From Omnitrophica WOR_2 bacterium RIFCSPLOWO2_01_FULL_41_12 (GTDB lineage Bacteria > Omnitrophota > Gorgyraeia > Gygaellales > Profunditerraquicolaceae), in assembly GCA_001805765.1 (NCBI GenBank), contig MHGW01000029.1, positions 1 to 5,264 on the forward strand: a stretch of DNA of 5,264 nucleotides. Reading direction: 5' to 3'. The notes beneath the pieces were generated by a model. It was not told the origin of the DNA. It worked only from the letters and a program-made list of their open reading frames with translations, and ran no database searches. A program made the translations under genes and the position numbers. Of the stretch, positions 5,121 to 5,264 are shown piece after piece; position 1 is the stretch's first letter; each line of letters opens with the position of its first letter.

Positions 5121-5264
5121 TAAAACGCTTTCCCAAAAGCATCTTCTTTGCCTTGAACAGAGGTATACTTTTATCGGAATAAGTAAACGTTTTCTTTAAG
5201 TTGAGCCTTACTCTTGAATTTAATTTTTTTTAATGCTATACTTTAAAGAGAAATACAGAATATC
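5121..5264. other. Non-coding stretch after gspM
   Basis: No reading frame with coding character is visible in these 144 bases. A small hairpin (GCTTT 5127-5131 with AAAGC 5136-5140) lies just after the gspM stop, but no T-run follows it, so it is not a convincing intrinsic terminator. The right part holds the promoter at 5214-5242. I see no tRNA-like or riboswitch-like structure in the part that is present. Confidence 0.5.
5214..5242 (+). promoter_or_regulatory. Sigma70-type promoter with extended -10, for a gene beyond the window
   Basis: TTGAAT (5214-5219) and TATACT (5237-5242) are separated by exactly 17 nt, and TGC directly before the -10 box adds an extended -10 element. The spacer contains a run of eight T (5224-5231). 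The predicted start is a purine near 5248-5250. It lies about 94 nt after gspM and points rightward, so a separate transcript probably begins here; its gene is outside the window. Confidence 0.6.

Noticed and set aside
5127..5140. Hairpin GCTTT/AAAGC as a terminator of the operon
   Set aside because: The stem is only 5 bp and AT-rich, and no U-tract follows.
5153..5169. TTGAAC and TATACT as a second promoter
   Set aside because: The hexamers are only 5 nt apart, and no fair -35 box lies 16-18 nt before the TATACT at 5164-5169.
5200..5231. Possible intrinsic terminator ending in the T8 run
   Set aside because: The only stem before the T-run is 3 bp (GAG/CTC) and is separated from it by about 10 nt; the T-run is better explained as promoter spacer.

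Overview
The window holds most of a type II secretion system (T2SS) operon, all on the + strand and read left to right: the 3' end of gspF, then complete gspG, gspH, gspI, gspJ, gspK, gspL and gspM. This is the canonical T2SS order. The organism is therefore a diderm (Gram-negative-type) bacterium. The AT-leaning, lysine- and isoleucine-rich coding sequence and the 'AFTL-E' pseudopilin N-termini, in place of the textbook 'GFTLIE', would fit an uncultured lineage of the PVC or Omnitrophota type. That placement is a guess from style, not from a phylogenetic marker. The stop codons used (TAG, TAA and one TGA) fit the standard bacterial code.

Layout: 1-390 is the C-terminal half of the inner-membrane platform protein GspF. 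399-797 is the major pseudopilin GspG, preceded by the only perfect Shine-Dalgarno in the window. 778-2151 holds the minor pseudopilins GspH, GspI and GspJ, joined by overlaps of 20, 20 and 4 nt. 2164-3183 is the large minor pseudopilin GspK. 3220-4584 is GspL, which looks like a PilM-PilN fusion, and 4590-5120 is the PilO-like GspM. 5121-5264 is non-coding as far as I can see and ends in a good sigma70-type promoter for a gene beyond the window.

How they work together: GspF, GspL and GspM form the inner-membrane platform that couples the cytoplasmic ATPase GspE (not in the window, probably upstream) to growth of the pseudopilus. GspG polymerises into the shaft, and GspH, I, J and K form the tip and initiating complex. 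Exoproteins are pushed through the outer-membrane secretin GspD. GspC, GspD and the prepilin peptidase are absent from this window.

I do not see a new biological system here. The points that deserve a second look are details: Ala instead of Gly at the prepilin cleavage site of three consecutive minor pseudopilins, a possible leaderless-transcript promoter in front of gspL, two near-identical 20-nt gene overlaps, an Asn in place of the usual Asp in the GspG calcium loop, and the strong promoter at the right end.
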